The translations under genes and the position numbers were made by a program. Source: JALORV01 sp963780715 (lineage in GTDB: Bacteria; Pseudomonadota; Gammaproteobacteria; Burkholderiales; Burkholderiaceae_F). From it: a stretch of 64,000 nucleotides of DNA. The stretch's first letter is position 1. The number at the start of each line of letters is the position of its first letter. Positions 17,532 to 26,709 of this stretch are shown here, piece by piece. The DNA is taken from contig CAWADK010000007.1 of the NCBI GenBank assembly GCA_963780715.1, positions 1 to 64,000 on the forward strand. The letters run 5' to 3'. The notes beneath the pieces are model-generated. The model was not told where the DNA came from. It was given only the letters and a program-made list of their open reading frames with translations, and searched no databases.

Positions 17532-18269
17532 GTGAAAAACGAAGCGTTCCTGTACAGCTATGCCACGCCGCGACTGTTCGAGCGGCATGACTATGTGCGC
17601 CAGTACACGCCCCTGGTCCGTCGCATTGCGCATCAGATGGTGGCCAAGCTGCCGGCCAACGTCGAACTCGACGACATGATCCAGGCCGGCATGATGGGGC
17701 TGATGGACGCGATCTGCCGCTTCGAGGAGTCGCAGGGCACGCAGTTCGAGGTGTACGCATCGCAGCGCGTGCGCGGCGCGATGCTCGACGAACTGCGCGC
17801 CAACGACTGGCTGCCGCGTTCAGCGCGCAAGAGCCAGCGGGATATCGAGAACGCGATCCACCGGCTCGAAGGAAAGCTCAAGCGCGCACCCGTAGAGCGC
17901 GAGATCGCCGCGGAACTTGGACTTCCGATCGAGGAGTACCACTCGCTGCTGCACGAGGCGCGCGGCTCGCAGCTGGTCTATCTCGATGACCTCGGGGGCT
18001 ACGACGATGACGACGATTACCTCGAGCGCCACTTCGCGGTCAGCAGTGGCGATCCGGGCGAATGGCTGCGCGACAAGCGCTTCCGTCACGCACTGGTGGC
18101 TGCGATCGACGAGCTGCCGGAGCGCGAGAAGCTGCTGATGAGCCTGTATTACGAGCAGGATCTGAATCTGCGCGAAATTGGCGCCGTCATGGGCATCACC
18201 GAGTCCCGCGTGTGCCAGCTGCACAGCCAGGCCGTGGCCCGGCTGCGCTCAAAGCTCAAAAACTGGTGA
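17532..18269 (+). CDS. fliA: RNA polymerase sigma factor FliA (sigma-28)
   Basis: From GTG 17532 (GAGGTGGGTC upstream) the protein has 245 residues. Region 2 reads LVRRIAHQMVAKLPANVELD, then MMGLMDAICRFEE and SQRVRGAMLDELRANDWLPR, all FliA hallmarks. Region 4 ends in EIGAVMGITESRVCQLHSQA. FliA directs RNA polymerase to late flagellar and chemotaxis promoters and is held inactive by FlgM. flgM and flgN lie just downstream on the opposite strand. An acidic YDDDDDY stretch lies in region 3. Confidence 0.97.
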   Translation: MKNEAFLYSYATPRLFERHDYVRQYTPLVRRIAHQMVAKLPANVELDDMIQAGMMGLMDAICRFEESQGTQFEVYASQRVRGAMLDELRANDWLPRSARKSQRDIENAIHRLEGKLKRAPVEREIAAELGLPIEEYHSLLHEARGSQLVYLDDLGGYDDDDDYLERHFAVSSGDPGEWLRDKRFRHALVAAIDELPEREKLLMSLYYEQDLNLREIGAVMGITESRVCQLHSQAVARLRSKLKNW

Positions 18270-18327
18270 GGCCGCGCGCTGCGGCGCGCCTGACTGCGGC
18301 GTGGCCGCGACAAGAGCCTGGGTGACC

Positions 18328-18651
18328 TCAGTCGGTGTGGGCGGCCCGAACGGCGGCGATGCGACCGTCGAGCGCCGACGCGCGGCTCGTACTCAGGCCT
18401 GCAACGACGTGGCTGCTGTCGAGCGCCGCCAGTTGGGCGGCTTCCCGCGCAAAGCGCTCCAGCTCGTCGCTGCCGGACCGGCGCATGGCGCGCAGGGCAT
18501 TGGCCTGAGGGGCAAGAAGCCGCAGCAGATGCTCCTTGCGGTTGGTTGCATCGAGCAATCGGGCAGAGTCATTGGCGACGAGAGCATCGCTCTCGTCATG
18601 TAGAACATGAACCAGTTCAGCGAACAGGTGCGACGCAGGACGACTGCCCAT
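18328..18651 (-). CDS. flgN: FlgN-like flagellar export chaperone
   Basis: The 107-residue helical protein has FAELVHVLHDESDALVANDS and LLDATNRKEHLLRLLAPQ, which match the FlgN pattern (an N-terminal L-x-x-E-x-x-L helix and a central T/N-x-x-K-x-x-L-L segment). FlgN chaperones the hook-filament junction proteins FlgK and FlgL. It follows flgM by 3 bp. GGAGG lies 9 bases before its ATG at 18651. Confidence 0.85.
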   Translation of the reverse strand: MGSRPASHLFAELVHVLHDESDALVANDSARLLDATNRKEHLLRLLAPQANALRAMRRSGSDELERFAREAAQLAALDSSHVVAGLSTSRASALDGRIAAVRAAHTD

Positions 18652-18654
18652 GGT

Positions 18655-18903
18655 TCAATGCCTCCACGGCAGGTCGAGCGACGCCAGCACGGCATTCGCG
18701 ACGGCGCCGGAATCACTCACGTAATGTCCCGACACGATGATTTGCTGCATCGTCGACACGCGTGCCGCGTCCACACCGCTATGAGCGCGCAGCCGGGCGG
18801 CAAAGTCGCACCAGGCACCGCGGCGGTCGGCTTGCGTGGCGTGCCGCCGGACCGGTCCGATCCAGTGATGTTGCAGGGCTTCAGGAAGAATGGGAGTGTT
18901 CAT
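18655..18903 (-). CDS. flgM: FlgM-like anti-sigma-28 factor
   Basis: The 82-residue protein is short and has the FlgM C-terminal pattern: VDAARVSTMQQIIVSGHYVS followed by VANAVLASL, where the family has V-D-x-x-R/K-V and I-x-x-G-x-Y then I-A-x-x-L. The N-terminal half diverges from typical FlgM. Its gene order with flgN and its sigma-28-type promoter support the identity. FlgM binds FliA until the hook is complete and is then exported. Confidence 0.8.
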   Translation of the reverse strand: MNTPILPEALQHHWIGPVRRHATQADRRGAWCDFAARLRAHSGVDAARVSTMQQIIVSGHYVSDSGAVANAVLASLDLPWRH

Positions 18904-18930
18904 GGGCGCTCGCTGCCATCGATGCGACAG

Positions 18931-18957
18931 AGTTCGGCACCCCAGGCGCGAACTTTA
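18931..18957 (-). promoter_or_regulatory. Candidate sigma-28 (FliA) promoter for flgM-flgN
   Basis: Read on the minus strand, TAAAGTTC is followed after exactly 11 bases by GCCGAACT, a strong match to TAAAGTTT-N11-GCCGATAA. It lies about 28 bases before the flgM ATG and is the best promoter match in the window. Confidence 0.72.
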
Positions 18958-19159
18958 GTCAACGCAGGCTGGAATACGGCATTTGGTGGCTTCGGGCCAG
19001 GTGCGATGTCGGCGCGGCAACGGGCACGCGTGGAGTATTCTTGATCAGCCCCGATCGCGCCCTGCCGCCACCCGCGTGTCCGACACCACAGCCCGGATTC
19101 ACCGCCCGACACCTCAGCGGGAACGACGTGGTGATGCACCATTGCGGGCGCCGGACGTG

Positions 19160-22100
19160 ATGTCCGGCGATCGGGCGCTCGCACTGGGCAGCGTCGTCGG
19201 CGAGTCACGTGCAGAGCCGCTCCCCACTCCGGCACGCGCGGCGTTCACGGCGGCACCGGGCCTGGCCTTTTTCGAGGAGTGCCCGGACGCGATCCTGCGC
19301 TTCAACGCCGAGCGCCGTGTTGTGTACGCAAATCCGGCGGTCGAGCGCGCCACTGCGGTATCCCGCTGGCAGTTCATCGATCATCGGCTGGAGGACGTCG
19401 AGCACTTTGCCGACTTCGCTCCACTATGGAACGAGAGCCTGACGGCGGTCTTCGAATCGCACGAAGGACGCTGGTTCAAGTTCTCCTACCCGCATCCGAT
19501 GGGCGCGAAGCTCTTCGATGTCCACCTGCAGGTGGAGACCGGCGTGGAGCCTGTGCACACCCACGTGACGGCGGTGCTGCGCGACATCACGGTGCCGAAG
19601 TCCGCGCTGCGTGCGACGCGCGCGGCGGCGGAGTTTGTCGAGAGCCTGCTGGCGAGCGCCAGCATCGGCATCGGGGTGCTCGACCGCAAGTGCGTCTATC
19701 GCGTGTGGAACGAACACGTCGAGTCGCTGCTGGGCGTGGCTGCCGAGGCGGTGCTGGGTAAGCCCTTCGACGAAGCGCCCGGCCTGTCGGTGCTGGCCGG
19801 GCTGGGAGTCGAGGTGCAGCGCATGGCCGGCGAAGTCGTGCGCGCGCCGATCGAGGTCGAAGCGCGCTACCCCGAGGGTGAACGCCCGTGGTTGCGGGTA
19901 AAGCTCACGCCGGTGTTCGACCCGACCGGCCGGTTCGATGGGGTCTTTGTCACCGTCGAGCGGATCGACCGCGAACACTTCGCCGAGGGCTCGCTGGCGG
20001 CGCTGCGCCGCGCGCTCGAGCGCGTAGGCGAGATGGTGCTCGAGGTGGATCGCAACGGCCTCGTCGTCGATGCCAACGAGACGGCGCTCACCGCGCTCGG
20101 GTACGAGCGTGACGCGCTGCGCGGCCTGGCACTGGCACAGATCGACACCGGCCTGGGCGAGCGCGGCTTCGATGCCCTTCACGAACAGCTTCGATCGCGC
20201 GGGGCCTATCAGGGCGAGGCGACCTATCAAACGCGCTTCGGTTCGACGTTTCCGGTCGAGGTCGTGGTGCAGCGGGTCGAGCAGGGCGGACGCGAGTTCA
20301 TCCTGCTGCTCGCGCGCGATGCGACCGAGCGCAAGCGCGCCGAGGATGCGCTGACGGAGAGCGCGGAGCGGTTCCGCGCGCTGTTCGACGAAAGCCCGGT
20401 GGCAGCATTGCTGTTGGACGCGGGCTTCCGCGTCATCGGTGTCAATCGCGCGGCCAGCGCGACAGTCGGCTACACGATCGAAGAACTGACCGGCCGCGAC
20501 CCGGAAATCTTCGTGCTGGCGGACGATCAGCTTGGCTTCCGGCAGATGCGCGATCGCCTGCTGGCGGGCAGCAGCCAGAGCGAGGCGGCCGAGCGCCGGC
20601 TCGTCCACCGCGACGGCTCACTGGTCTGGACCAAGGTCAATGTGCGTGCGGTGGCGGCCGGCAACGGGCTGCGGCACTACCTCGTCGTGCTCGAGAACTT
20701 CACGGATCGCAAGATCTTCGAGGAGCAGCTGCAGGTGGCGCTGCGCGACCAGCAGACGCTGTTCGAGACCATGTCGGTCGGTGTGGCGCAGGCGATGTCG
20801 GGCAAGATCATGCTGGCCAACCGTGAGTTCGCCGACATGTTCGGCTACCGCGACGGGCAGGTCATCGGCATGCCGCTGTGGGACCTGACGATCGACCGCG
20901 ACAACCGGATGCCGAACGAGATCTCGGGCATGCCGGTGGTGCGCGCCAACCAGACGACCAGCGGCGAGGTCGTGCTGTTCCGCAAGGACGGCGAGCCGAT
21001 CTGGTGCCTGGTGCAGGCGCGGCCGATCCAGTCCGAGGCATCCGGGCCCGACGGCCTGCGTGAGGCGATCTACACGTTCCAGAACGTGTCGGAAATGAAG
21101 CGCCAGCGCGAGGCGCTCAGCCGATCGCTGCTGGAGCTCAACGTCGTGCTCGACGCAACCTCGATGGGCGTGCTGCACCTGCAGGACGACCGTGTGGTCC
21201 GCTGCAACGCCCAGGCGCAGGTGATGTTCGGGCATCCGGGCTCGGCCCTGGTCGGCACGCCGGTCGGAGCGCTCTTTTCCGCCGAATCCGACTACTTCGA
21301 ATCCTTCACGTCGCTACGGGCGCAGCTCGCGACCGGCGCGCCAGCCTCGTTCGAGGGCCTGATGAAGGGTCGCAACGGGGCCTTCTGGGCGCTGGTATCG
21401 CTGCGCAAGGTCGACGCCAAGATCGGCGCCAAGGGCATGATCGCGTCGATCCTCGACATCTCCGAGCGCAAGAAGCAGGAAGAGGAGCTGCAGACCGCGC
21501 TGGCGCAACAGCAGCTCATCTTCGACACCGCGCTGGTGGGACTGCTCTTTGTCCGCGATGGCCGGCCGGTGCGGGCCAACAGCGCGATGGAAGAGTTGAT
21601 GGCCTGCGATCCGGGCGGGCTCGTCAACCAGATGCAGCTCTTTACTCATCCGACCGATCACTTGCTGCTCGCCAGTCTCGCCGAGCACTATCCGCGCATC
21701 GCGGAGTCGGGGGCCTGTGAATTCGAGCTGTACATGTACCGGCGCAAGGCGGATCCGATCTGGGTCGCCGTGCAGGGGCGCGCCGTCAGTGCCGAGCGGC
21801 CGGAGCTCGGCTACATCTTTGCCTTCGTCAATATCGACGAGCGCAAGCGCTCCGAGCGCGAACTGCGCTCGACGTTGAACGAGCTGCAGCTGATCTTCGA
21901 CAACGCGCTGGTGGCGATGCTGTACGTCGCCAACGACCTCATATTGAAGGCGAATGCCGCCACCGAGCGGCTCTTCGGCTACGACCCGCGCGATTACTCG
22001 GAGCTGGTGGTCTCCACGCTCTTCGCACATCCGGCCGACTGGGACCGAGTCAGCACCGAGGTCATGGATGCCGCGGGCGGGGACGAGCGCTATTCCTTTG

Positions 22101-23659
22101 AATTGCTGATGCAGCGGGCGGACGGCAGCAAGTTCTGGTGCGCCGGCAACGGCACGCCGCTCGACCCGGCTGCGCCGGAGCGCGGCCTGATACTGACGCT
22201 GATGGATGTCGACGCGCGGCGTCGTTCCGAGGAAGAACTGCGCCGGGTGCGCAACTACCTCGACCTGGTGGTGGAGAACCTGCCGGTGCTGGTGTCGGTG
22301 CGGGAGGCGGAAACGGGGCGCTTCGTCAGCCTCAACCGCGCCGGCGAGCAGATCACCGGGCTGTCGCGCCAGCAGGTGGTGGGCCGTACCTGGCGCGAGG
22401 TCTACGCGCGCCAGTTCGCCGATCTCTACGCCGAGCTCGACCGCAAGGCGCTGGCGACCGGCACGCAGGTAGACCGGCCGCGCGACGTGATGCTGCGCGC
22501 CGACGGCAAGCGGCTCACGGTCAACCAGCGTGTGGTGCCGCTCTTCGAACCGGGCCCGGGCGTCGAATCGCATCCGCGTTATGTGATGTCGATCATCGAC
22601 GACCTCACGGAGGAAGTGCGGGCCGAGGTTGCCCTGCGCGAGACCGAGGCGCGCTTCCGCCAGTTTGCCGAGAACATCGACCAGCTGGTCTTCATCATGA
22701 CAGGCGATTTCTCGAGCGTGCTGTACGTCAACCCGCGCTACGAGTCGCTGATCGGCGCGCCGGTCGAGGAACTGATCGAGAATCCGCGCAGTGCGCTGCG
22801 CCACGTGATTGGCGAGGATGCGCCCATCATCCTGCGCATGCTGCCGCGGCTGGTGGCCCGCATGCGGCGCCTGCTGCGAACCGAGTTCACGGTGCGGATC
22901 AATCATCCATCGCGCGGTGTCTGCCTTGTCAGCGTGCGGCTGAATCCGGTCCGGATGGAAGACGGTGCAATCCGGGTTTTCGGCGTCGCCGAGGACGTGA
23001 CCGAACGAGCGGCGGCGGAGCGCCAGCGGATGGAGGAGGTCGTCAAGCAGCGCGACATCCTCGTGCGCGAGGTGCATCACCGCATCAAGAACAACCTGCA
23101 GGGCGTGGCGGGACTGATCCAGCAGGCCGCTACCGCGCGGCCCGAGGTCGCCCCCGCGCTGGAGGAGGCGGCCGCCCAGATCCAGGCGATCGCGCAGGTG
23201 CACGGGCTGCAGATCCGCTCGACCGGCACCTTGCCGGTGCTCGGCGTTGCCCAAGGCATCTTCCAGAACCTGACCAGCATGTTCGGTGCCGAAATCCGCT
23301 TCGAGCCGCCGCCGCCGGACCTGTGGCGCTTCGGTCTGCCCGAAAACGAAGCGGTGCCGCTCGCGCTCGTCATCAACGAGCTGGGCACCAACGCGATCAA
23401 GCACCGCAGTACGCGCGACCAGGCCGTCCGGGTGCACGTGGCGTCGCGGCCGGAAGGCATGGAGTTCGTCATCGAGAATCCGGGGCAATTGCCGCCCGGC
23501 TTCAGCCTGGCGGACATCGCCGCGAGCGTGTCGGGCCTCGGGCTGGTGAAAGCGCTGCTGCCGCGTCGCGGTGCGCGCCTGTCGATCGAAGCCTCGGGCG
23601 CGACTGTGCTGGCGCGGCTGCAGCTATTCCCGCCGGCCGTTCGCGAGGAGAATGTCTGA
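19160..23659 (+). CDS. Multi-PAS sensor histidine kinase with HisKA_2-type output
   Basis: From ATG 19160 the product is 1,499 residues with no transmembrane segment. Ten PAS-like units recur about every 120 residues, each opening with a phrase such as ALFDESPVAALLLDAGFRVI or LIFDTALVGLLFVRDGRPV; several have the N-x-A/E and F/L-G-Y pattern. The kinase follows from about residue 1294: phospho-acceptor His in REVHHRIKNNLQGVAGL (HisKA_2/HWE-like, not classical HisKA), N-box LVINELGTNAIKH and a G-rich VSGLGLVKALLP. The next gene, 45 bp on, encodes an ANTAR response regulator, the usual partner of HisKA_2 kinases. The start is uncertain; the frame is open from 18983. Which PAS units bind ligands cannot be told. 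Confidence 0.9.
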   Translation: MSGDRALALGSVVGESRAEPLPTPARAAFTAAPGLAFFEECPDAILRFNAERRVVYANPAVERATAVSRWQFIDHRLEDVEHFADFAPLWNESLTAVFESHEGRWFKFSYPHPMGAKLFDVHLQVETGVEPVHTHVTAVLRDITVPKSALRATRAAAEFVESLLASASIGIGVLDRKCVYRVWNEHVESLLGVAAEAVLGKPFDEAPGLSVLAGLGVEVQRMAGEVVRAPIEVEARYPEGERPWLRVKLTPVFDPTGRFDGVFVTVERIDREHFAEGSLAALRRALERVGEMVLEVDRNGLVVDANETALTALGYERDALRGLALAQIDTGLGERGFDALHEQLRSRGAYQGEATYQTRFGSTFPVEVVVQRVEQGGREFILLLARDATERKRAEDALTESAERFRALFDESPVAALLLDAGFRVIGVNRAASATVGYTIEELTGRDPEIFVLADDQLGFRQMRDRLLAGSSQSEAAERRLVHRDGSLVWTKVNVRAVAAGNGLRHYLVVLENFTDRKIFEEQLQVALRDQQTLFETMSVGVAQAMSGKIMLANREFADMFGYRDGQVIGMPLWDLTIDRDNRMPNEISGMPVVRANQTTSGEVVLFRKDGEPIWCLVQARPIQSEASGPDGLREAIYTFQNVSEMKRQREALSRSLLELNVVLDATSMGVLHLQDDRVVRCNAQAQVMFGHPGSALVGTPVGALFSAESDYFESFTSLRAQLATGAPASFEGLMKGRNGAFWALVSLRKVDAKIGAKGMIASILDISERKKQEEELQTALAQQQLIFDTALVGLLFVRDGRPVRANSAMEELMACDPGGLVNQMQLFTHPTDHLLLASLAEHYPRIAESGACEFELYMYRRKADPIWVAVQGRAVSAERPELGYIFAFVNIDERKRSERELRSTLNELQLIFDNALVAMLYVANDLILKANAATERLFGYDPRDYSELVVSTLFAHPADWDRVSTEVMDAAGGDERYSFELLMQRADGSKFWCAGNGTPLDPAAPERGLILTLMDVDARRRSEEELRRVRNYLDLVVENLPVLVSVREAETGRFVSLNRAGEQITGLSRQQVVGRTWREVYARQFADLYAELDRKALATGTQVDRPRDVMLRADGKRLTVNQRVVPLFEPGPGVESHPRYVMSIIDDLTEEVRAEVALRETEARFRQFAENIDQLVFIMTGDFSSVLYVNPRYESLIGAPVEELIENPRSALRHVIGEDAPIILRMLPRLVARMRRLLRTEFTVRINHPSRGVCLVSVRLNPVRMEDGAIRVFGVAEDVTERAAAERQRMEEVVKQRDILVREVHHRIKNNLQGVAGLIQQAATARPEVAPALEEAAAQIQAIAQVHGLQIRSTGTLPVLGVAQGIFQNLTSMFGAEIRFEPPPPDLWRFGLPENEAVPLALVINELGTNAIKHRSTRDQAVRVHVASRPEGMEFVIENPGQLPPGFSLADIAASVSGLGLVKALLPRRGARLSIEASGATVLARLQLFPPAVREENV

Positions 23660-23703
23660 CGCACTGGGCAGGGCATCGGTGCGATGTTGAAGAAGACGAA
23701 AAG

Positions 23704-24297
23704 ATGACTGAAGAACAACCGCTGATACTCGTTGTCGACGATGACCGCCTCGTGCTCGCGACGCTGGTGGCCGGGCTCAAGCAGGCCGGATTCGAGGTGA
23801 TCGAGGCCGACAACGGCGACGACGCCATCCTGCTGGCCCGCAAGTTCAAGCCGCGGCTGGCGATCCTCGACATGCGCATGCAGGGCAAGTCGGGCATGGA
23901 CGTGGCGCGCTATCTCGCCGCCAATACCGCGACGGGCTTCATGTTCCTCTCCGCATTTGGCGATGCCGACATCGTCGAAGAAGCGACCCGGATGGGAGCA
24001 CTGGGTTACCTGGTGAAGCCGCTCGACGTCCGCCAGATCGTGCCCGCGGTGCGGGCCGCCCTGGGACGCTGGGATGAAATCAAGGCCGCGCCGCCCACGG
24101 TGACCGCGGCGGACGCCAAGGCTCCCGTGCGCGACGAGCACGTCGCGATCGGCATCCTGATGGAACGTCTGCGACTGGACTTCGAACGGGCGCACGAAGC
24201 CTTGCGGGAGCAGGCGCGTACCGAAGGCACGACGACCGAACGACTGGCGGCCAACATGGTCGAGGCCGCAAACCGGCTGAATTCGATCCGCCGCTGA
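23704..24297 (+). CDS. ANTAR-domain response regulator (RNA-binding antiterminator)
   Basis: The 197-residue protein has a receiver domain (VVDDDR, acceptor Asp in LAILDMRMQ, Thr/Ser in FLSAFGD, Lys in YLVKPLDV), then a linker, then a C-terminal helical ANTAR domain: AIGILMERLRLDFERAHEAL followed by ARTEGTTTERLAANMVEAAN. ANTAR regulators bind paired hairpins in nascent mRNA and block termination when phosphorylated. The adjacent ten-PAS kinase of HisKA_2 type is the expected cognate sensor. The start is ATG 23704. Confidence 0.92.
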   Translation: MTEEQPLILVVDDDRLVLATLVAGLKQAGFEVIEADNGDDAILLARKFKPRLAILDMRMQGKSGMDVARYLAANTATGFMFLSAFGDADIVEEATRMGALGYLVKPLDVRQIVPAVRAALGRWDEIKAAPPTVTAADAKAPVRDEHVAIGILMERLRLDFERAHEALREQARTEGTTTERLAANMVEAANRLNSIRR

Positions 24298-24305
24298 ACC
24301 GTGCG

Positions 24306-24713
24306 ATGCCGGTCATCGACTACATCCAGAAGTACGGCTTTCGGCGCTGGTACGAGCGCCAGCTGATCGAGAGCCACGCCTACTTGGCACTGGGCTTCGT
24401 CGCCCTGATCATGATGCTCGCCGGTGCCGAGGTGTTGGGCGACACGAAGTCCTCGGCCGGCTACCTGACCATCCTGCTGGTCGCCGCGCTGGGCGGAGTC
24501 CTGATGCTCGTGGCGTGGCGCCGGTTCAATGTGCTGCTGGCGCGTGCTGAACAGTTCGCGGAGGCGGCGGCCTGCCCGAGCTGCGCAACCTGGGGCAAGT
24601 TCCGCGTCCTCGGACAGGAGGCCACGACCGACGACGACCCGCCCGAAGCCGGCCGTCCCCGCTGGCTGCGCGTGCGGTGCGCGAAGTGCGGGAATGAATG
24701 GAGAATAGGGTGA
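24306..24713 (+). CDS. Small membrane protein with C-terminal zinc-ribbon cysteines
   Basis: The 135-residue protein has two hydrophobic helices (ALGFVALIMMLAG and LTILLVAALGGVLMLVAW) and a cytoplasmic tail with two Cys pairs, CPSC and CAKCG, spaced like a zinc ribbon. I do not recognise a named family. It begins 8 bp after the ANTAR regulator gene, so the kinase, regulator and this protein probably form one operon. A composite inverted repeat starts just past its stop codon. Confidence 0.65.
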   Translation: MPVIDYIQKYGFRRWYERQLIESHAYLALGFVALIMMLAGAEVLGDTKSSAGYLTILLVAALGGVLMLVAWRRFNVLLARAEQFAEAAACPSCATWGKFRVLGQEATTDDDPPEAGRPRWLRVRCAKCGNEWRIG

Positions 24714-24746
24714 GCGTCACTCGTGTACGCAGGGCCGGCGTCACTC

Positions 24747-25137
24747 GTGTACGCAAGCCCCGGCGCGGCCGGGACTTGCACGTGCACTCGTTCCGGCACG
24801 GCTCGCGCGTTGCGCGAACCGCTCAATCCTGATTTGTCGGCTGCGCTCCGGAGCGGCCGCGCGCTCCGCCGACTAACAACCACGTGCACTCCACCCCGCG
24901 ATGCACCTCGCAGTGCCGGAATTTCCTTTCCCTCCTCGCCCGGCGAGGAGGGCGGTGGGAGGAGTGCGCTATTCCCTCTCGCCTGGCGAGAGGGCAGGGA
25001 GAGTGCTGTGAAGTTGTGAGTCGGCGGAGCGCGCGGCCGCTCCGGAGCGCAGCCGACTGAATAGTGTTGAGCGCGCGCGTAGCGCGCGTGTCACTCCGAG
25101 CGCACGTGCGATTGCCCTACGGGCAATCGCGTACGCG
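24747..25137. repeat. Composite inverted repeat, copy B (between convergent genes)
   Basis: The same architecture as the element at 10.9 kb. The outer hairpin modules are at 24747-24787 (stem GCAAG..CTTGC) and 25101-25137 (stem GCGATTGCCC/GGGCAATCGC). The inner arms begin GTCGGCTGCGCTCCGGAGCG, and the centre has the CCTCCTCGCC and CCCTCTCGCC palindromes. A short partial duplicate of the left flank (TCACTCGTGTACGC) lies just upstream at about 24717. It sits exactly between the stop codons of two convergent genes. Confidence 0.85.
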
Positions 25138-25145
25138 AGGAGTGC

Positions 25146-26543
25146 TCATTCCCAGAGCGTGAAATAAAACGTCGCCCCGTGCCCCGGGTTGGGAGCGGGA
25201 AGCGCTTCGGCCCAGATGCGCCCGCCGTGACGGCGGATGATCTTCTGCACCGTGGCAAGCCCGACGCCGGTTCCGGCGAACTCGCTTGCGCTGTGGAACC
25301 GCTGGAACAGGCCGAAGAGCTTCTCCGCGAAGCGCATGTCGAAGCCGGCGCCGTTGTCCTTCACGAAGTAGTTCGGAGTGCCGCCGTCCTGCCTGACGCC
25401 CAGCTCGATGCGGGCCTGGGGGTTCTTGGCGGTGAACTTCCATGCGTTGCCGAGCAGGTTCTGCAAGACGAGGCGCAGCAAAGTTGGGTCACCATCGACG
25501 CGAAGATCTGGCGCGATGACGAACTCGACGACGCGGGCATCGTGAGCCCGCAGGTCGTCGGCCAGTTCGCGCGCTAGCTGGGATAGATCGACCCGTTCGC
25601 GCGTCAGCTCGCGGCTGGTCATGCGTGACAGCGACAGCAGCGTTTCGATCATCGAGTTCATGCGCTGGCTGGCGGCGACGATCCGACGCAGGTGGTCGCG
25701 CCCGAGATCGTCGAGCGGCTTGCCGCGGTCGCCGTAGTCCTCGAGCACGATCGTGGCAAAACCGTCGACCACGCGCAGTGGCGCGCGCAGGTCGTGCGAG
25801 ACCGAGTACGAAAAGCTGTCGAGTTCGCGTACGGCGTGGTCGAGTTCGGTCGAGCGCTCGGCAAGCTGCCGCGTGCGCTGCCGGAGGTCCGAGCGAAGCT
25901 GCTCGACCTCGTCGGGGTGCGCGTCTACAAGGTGGGCGAGCAGCGGCGTCAGGTCATGGACACCGCCAACGTAGCCCGCAAATGTGCCCGCAGGCGCAAA
26001 AAACGGCACGCCGGACATCGCCAGTGCGCGGCGGGTGGCCGATGGTGCAGGCACATCGACATCGAGGCGGACGTCGAAGAACGGCGCCCGATCGGCGAGT
26101 GCCTGTGCCAGCGCGGGCGGAGGGCCGGCGCCAAGTTCGATCTCCCACGGTCGGCGGCCGACCAGTGCTGCGCAGTCGAACCAATCGACTGCGCGGTGTC
26201 CGCGCTCAACTTCGACGACAACTCCTTCGGGGCTGGTGCGCCAGGTCCAGCTTGCCGAAGCGGCCAGCGCGAGTTTCAGACGGCCGAGTTCATCGCGGGT
26301 GCGCCGCTGCTGTGAGAAGACCACGCCGGCCAAGGCGAGCAGTGCACCGACGACGGCCGCCGCCAGCAGCCACGGCGCCATCGCGAAACCGGAAACCGCC
26401 GCCGCCGAAGGTGCGGCATACGCGATCGCCAGTGCGGCGAGCAAGCACTTGGCCCGCTTCGCGTGGCGCGTGGGTGCAAGTACCCGCTCGCGTGGACAAC
26501 CACGCGAATTGCCTTGTGCTTTCGGAATTTGTGCCGTCCCCAC
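25146..26543 (-). CDS. Membrane-anchored sensor histidine kinase
   Basis: The frame encodes up to 465 residues. A hydrophobic N-terminal region (including MAPWLLAAAVVGALLALAGVVF) anchors it, followed by a PAS-like region (SASWTWRTSPEGVVVEVERG) and a coiled linker (QRTRQLAERSTELDHAVREL). The kinase core has the His in SYSVSHDLRAPLRVVDGF, N-box LVLQNLLGNAWKFTA, G1 DNGAGFDMRF and G2 GTGVGLATVQKI. The H-box style is that of phytochrome-like kinases. The true start may be ATG 26381, since the stretch upstream looks AT-richer and lacks a ribosome-binding site. No regulator gene is adjacent on the same strand. It ends directly at copy B of the composite repeat. Confidence 0.85.
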   Translation of the reverse strand: MGTAQIPKAQGNSRGCPRERVLAPTRHAKRAKCLLAALAIAYAAPSAAAVSGFAMAPWLLAAAVVGALLALAGVVFSQQRRTRDELGRLKLALAASASWTWRTSPEGVVVEVERGHRAVDWFDCAALVGRRPWEIELGAGPPPALAQALADRAPFFDVRLDVDVPAPSATRRALAMSGVPFFAPAGTFAGYVGGVHDLTPLLAHLVDAHPDEVEQLRSDLRQRTRQLAERSTELDHAVRELDSFSYSVSHDLRAPLRVVDGFATIVLEDYGDRGKPLDDLGRDHLRRIVAASQRMNSMIETLLSLSRMTSRELTRERVDLSQLARELADDLRAHDARVVEFVIAPDLRVDGDPTLLRLVLQNLLGNAWKFTAKNPQARIELGVRQDGGTPNYFVKDNGAGFDMRFAEKLFGLFQRFHSASEFAGTGVGLATVQKIIRRHGGRIWAEALPAPNPGHGATFYFTLWE

Positions 26544-26709
26544 CGGTGGCGATTGTGCAGCATCGGGCGCTTGCGCGCGAGTTGTCGACGGTCCGTCGAC
26601 GGCGGGCGAAATGCCTGCGGAACGGGCGGCTTTTCGAGAGGGCTTCCCGGGACATTACCGACTAGCCTGCCGTGATCGCCTGCCCGGTGCGACCGCTCGC
26701 GCCCCGCCC

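Noticed and set aside
22138..23700. Long upstream part of the frame that contains the ANTAR regulator
   Set aside because: It overlaps the ten-PAS kinase out of frame; only the part from ATG 23704 has family sequence.
24723..25019. Open frames inside the composite repeats
   Set aside because: They read through palindromes, are not alike between copies once differences are considered, and give Arg/Ser-rich peptides with no family.
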